14,531 bases of DNA from Anaeromyxobacter_A sp035636195 (GTDB taxonomy: Bacteria > Myxococcota > Myxococcia > Myxococcales > Anaeromyxobacteraceae): assembly GCA_035636195.1 (NCBI GenBank), contig DASPZP010000128.1, positions 1-14,531 of the forward strand. The letters are read 5' to 3'. The position numbers and the translations under genes were made by a program. Below are positions 13,616 through 14,531 of this stretch, in pieces. The first letter of the stretch is position 1. Each line of letters begins with the position of its first letter. The notes under the pieces were generated by a model that searched no databases, was not told where the DNA came from, and saw only the letters and a list, made by a program, of their open reading frames with translations.

Positions 13616-14531
13616 CTACGCCTTCTCGATGTTGACGAGGAACGCCTTGAACTCGGGAGTCTGCACGTTCCCGTCGCCCACGAACGGCGTGAGGGTGTTC
13701 GCGAGGTAGCCGGGCTTGGTGAGCCCATCGAATCCCCAGTGGATGGGGATGCCCACCGTCTCGACGTCGCGCCCGCCGACCTGGAGGGTGCCGATCCGCT
13801 TGGTCACGAGGGCCTTCGCCACGATCTGGCCGCGCTTCGATCTCACCTTCACGCGGTCGCCGTTCCTGATCCCCTTCTTCGCCGCGAGGGACTCGCCGAT
13901 CTCCACGAACTGCTCGGGCTGGAGCGCCGACGCGATGCGGGTGTGCTTGGTCCAGAAGTGGAAGTGCTCGGTGAGCCGGTACGTCGTCCCGACGTACGGG
14001 AAGTCCTTTCCGGACCCGAACATCTCGCGGTCGCCCTTGAACACGCGCGCGGCCGGGTTCGAGACGACCTTCTCGTGGAGGAGGTTCGTGTCGAACGGGT
14101 TCTCGAACGGCTCGTAGTGCTCCGGGAACGGCCCCTCGGCCATCTTGTCGAGCGCGAAGAGGCGAGCCACGCCCTCGGGGTTCATGATGAAGGGGCCGAC
14201 GCCCTCGCCCGGGGCCGCATCCGGCTTGTAGTCGGGGACGTCGATGCCGCCCCACTTCTTGCCGTTCCAAGACAGGACGCGCCGATTCGGATCCCACGGC
14301 TTCCCGGAAGGATCGGCCGAAGCGCGGTTGTAGAGGATGCGTCGGTTGGCCGGCCACGACCAGGCCCAGTTCGCGGTCGCACCCAGGCCGCTCGGATCCG
14401 ACGGATCGCGGCGCGCCATCTGGTTACCGGCCTGCGTCCAGCTTCCGCAGAAGATCCAGCAGCCGCACGCGGTCGTGCCGTCGTCCTGAAGATGAGCGAA
14501 GGTGGCGAGCTGCTCGCCCTCCTTGGCGAGG
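13616..14531 (-). CDS. fdoG: Formate dehydrogenase alpha (catalytic) subunit, C-terminal part; 5' end outside window
   Basis: The frame stays open to the right edge, so only about 305 C-terminal residues are visible. Read from the edge they include DDGTTACGCWIFCGSWTQAGNQ, then MARRDPSDPSGLG and WAWPANRR-like text matching the FDH-N/FDH-O alpha subunit, and a molybdopterin-dinucleotide-binding C-terminal domain (about 13620-14000) with RLTEHFHFWTKH, IRNGDRVKVRSKRG and IPIHWGFDG. The catalytic Sec/Cys, the N-terminal iron-sulfur motif and any Tat signal lie beyond the window, so selenium dependence cannot be judged. The enzyme oxidises formate to CO2 at a molybdenum or tungsten bis-pterin site. 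An internal ATG at 14419 is not the start, because conserved sequence continues upstream of it. Confidence 0.94.
   Translation of the reverse strand, partial: LAKEGEQLATFAHLQDDGTTACGCWIFCGSWTQAGNQMARRDPSDPSGLGATANWAWSWPANRRILYNRASADPSGKPWDPNRRVLSWNGKKWGGIDVPDYKPDAAPGEGVGPFIMNPEGVARLFALDKMAEGPFPEHYEPFENPFDTNLLHEKVVSNPAARVFKGDREMFGSGKDFPYVGTTYRLTEHFHFWTKHTRIASALQPEQFVEIGESLAAKKGIRNGDRVKVRSKRGQIVAKALVTKRIGTLQVGGRDVETVGIPIHWGFDGLTKPGYLANTLTPFVGDGNVQTPEFKAFLVNIEKA

Noticed and set aside
12423..14357. A 644-codon minus-strand frame across the formate dehydrogenase genes
   Set aside because: It runs out of phase through the alpha, beta and gamma subunits, whose cysteine motifs and haem histidines are clear in the other frames.

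Overview
The window is very GC-rich, gene-dense bacterial DNA with almost no intergenic space and many start/stop overlaps. Third-position G/C bias is so strong that long spurious antisense frames open up across most real genes. Together with the gene content (multi-PAS sensor, stand-alone kinases and receivers, a form II-like molybdenum hydroxylase, a membrane formate dehydrogenase), this suggests a Myxococcota member of the Anaeromyxobacter type. That placement is an inference from composition and protein style, not from a marker gene.

Left block, plus strand (1-5155): six genes in one tight run. They are the 3' end of a multi-PAS sensor without a kinase domain (ends 590); a soluble histidine kinase that starts on the sensor's stop codon and carries five exact 21-residue repeats ahead of its HisKA domain (590-1717); an Rcp1-like single-domain response regulator (1722-2171); a REC-GAF-HisKA-HATPase hybrid kinase (about 2203-3903); a small protein related to the metallo-beta-lactamase fold but lacking the usual HxHxDH signature (3919-4527); and a CoxG-like SRPBCC protein with a C-terminal membrane anchor (4532-5155). 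No DNA-binding output domain is visible among the signalling proteins.

Middle block, minus strand (10896 down to 5085): a five-gene molybdenum hydroxylase operon in the order coxS (2Fe-2S), coxL (molybdopterin), coxM (FAD), coxD (MoxR-type AAA+ ATPase), coxE (VWA domain). The large subunit has AVRGAGR at the active-site loop, not the CSFR-type loop of true Mo-Cu CO dehydrogenase, so its substrate is probably not CO. The coxG-like gene converges on coxE and overlaps it tail-to-tail by 71 nt.

Right block, minus strand (14531 down to 11096): a respiratory formate dehydrogenase operon with a partial alpha subunit, the four-cluster iron-sulfur beta subunit with a membrane anchor, the cytochrome b gamma subunit, and the accessory protein FdhE. 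A 199-nt gap separates fdhE from coxS and is the only substantial non-coding stretch.

Working picture: formate dehydrogenase would feed electrons from formate to the quinone pool. The hydroxylase would oxidise an unknown small substrate, with CoxD/CoxE maturing its cofactor and the CoxG-like protein tethering it to the membrane. The plus-strand phosphorelay may sense a redox or small-molecule cue, but nothing in the sequence proves that it controls the metabolic genes. No tRNA, rRNA, CRISPR array, insertion sequence or integrase was seen.
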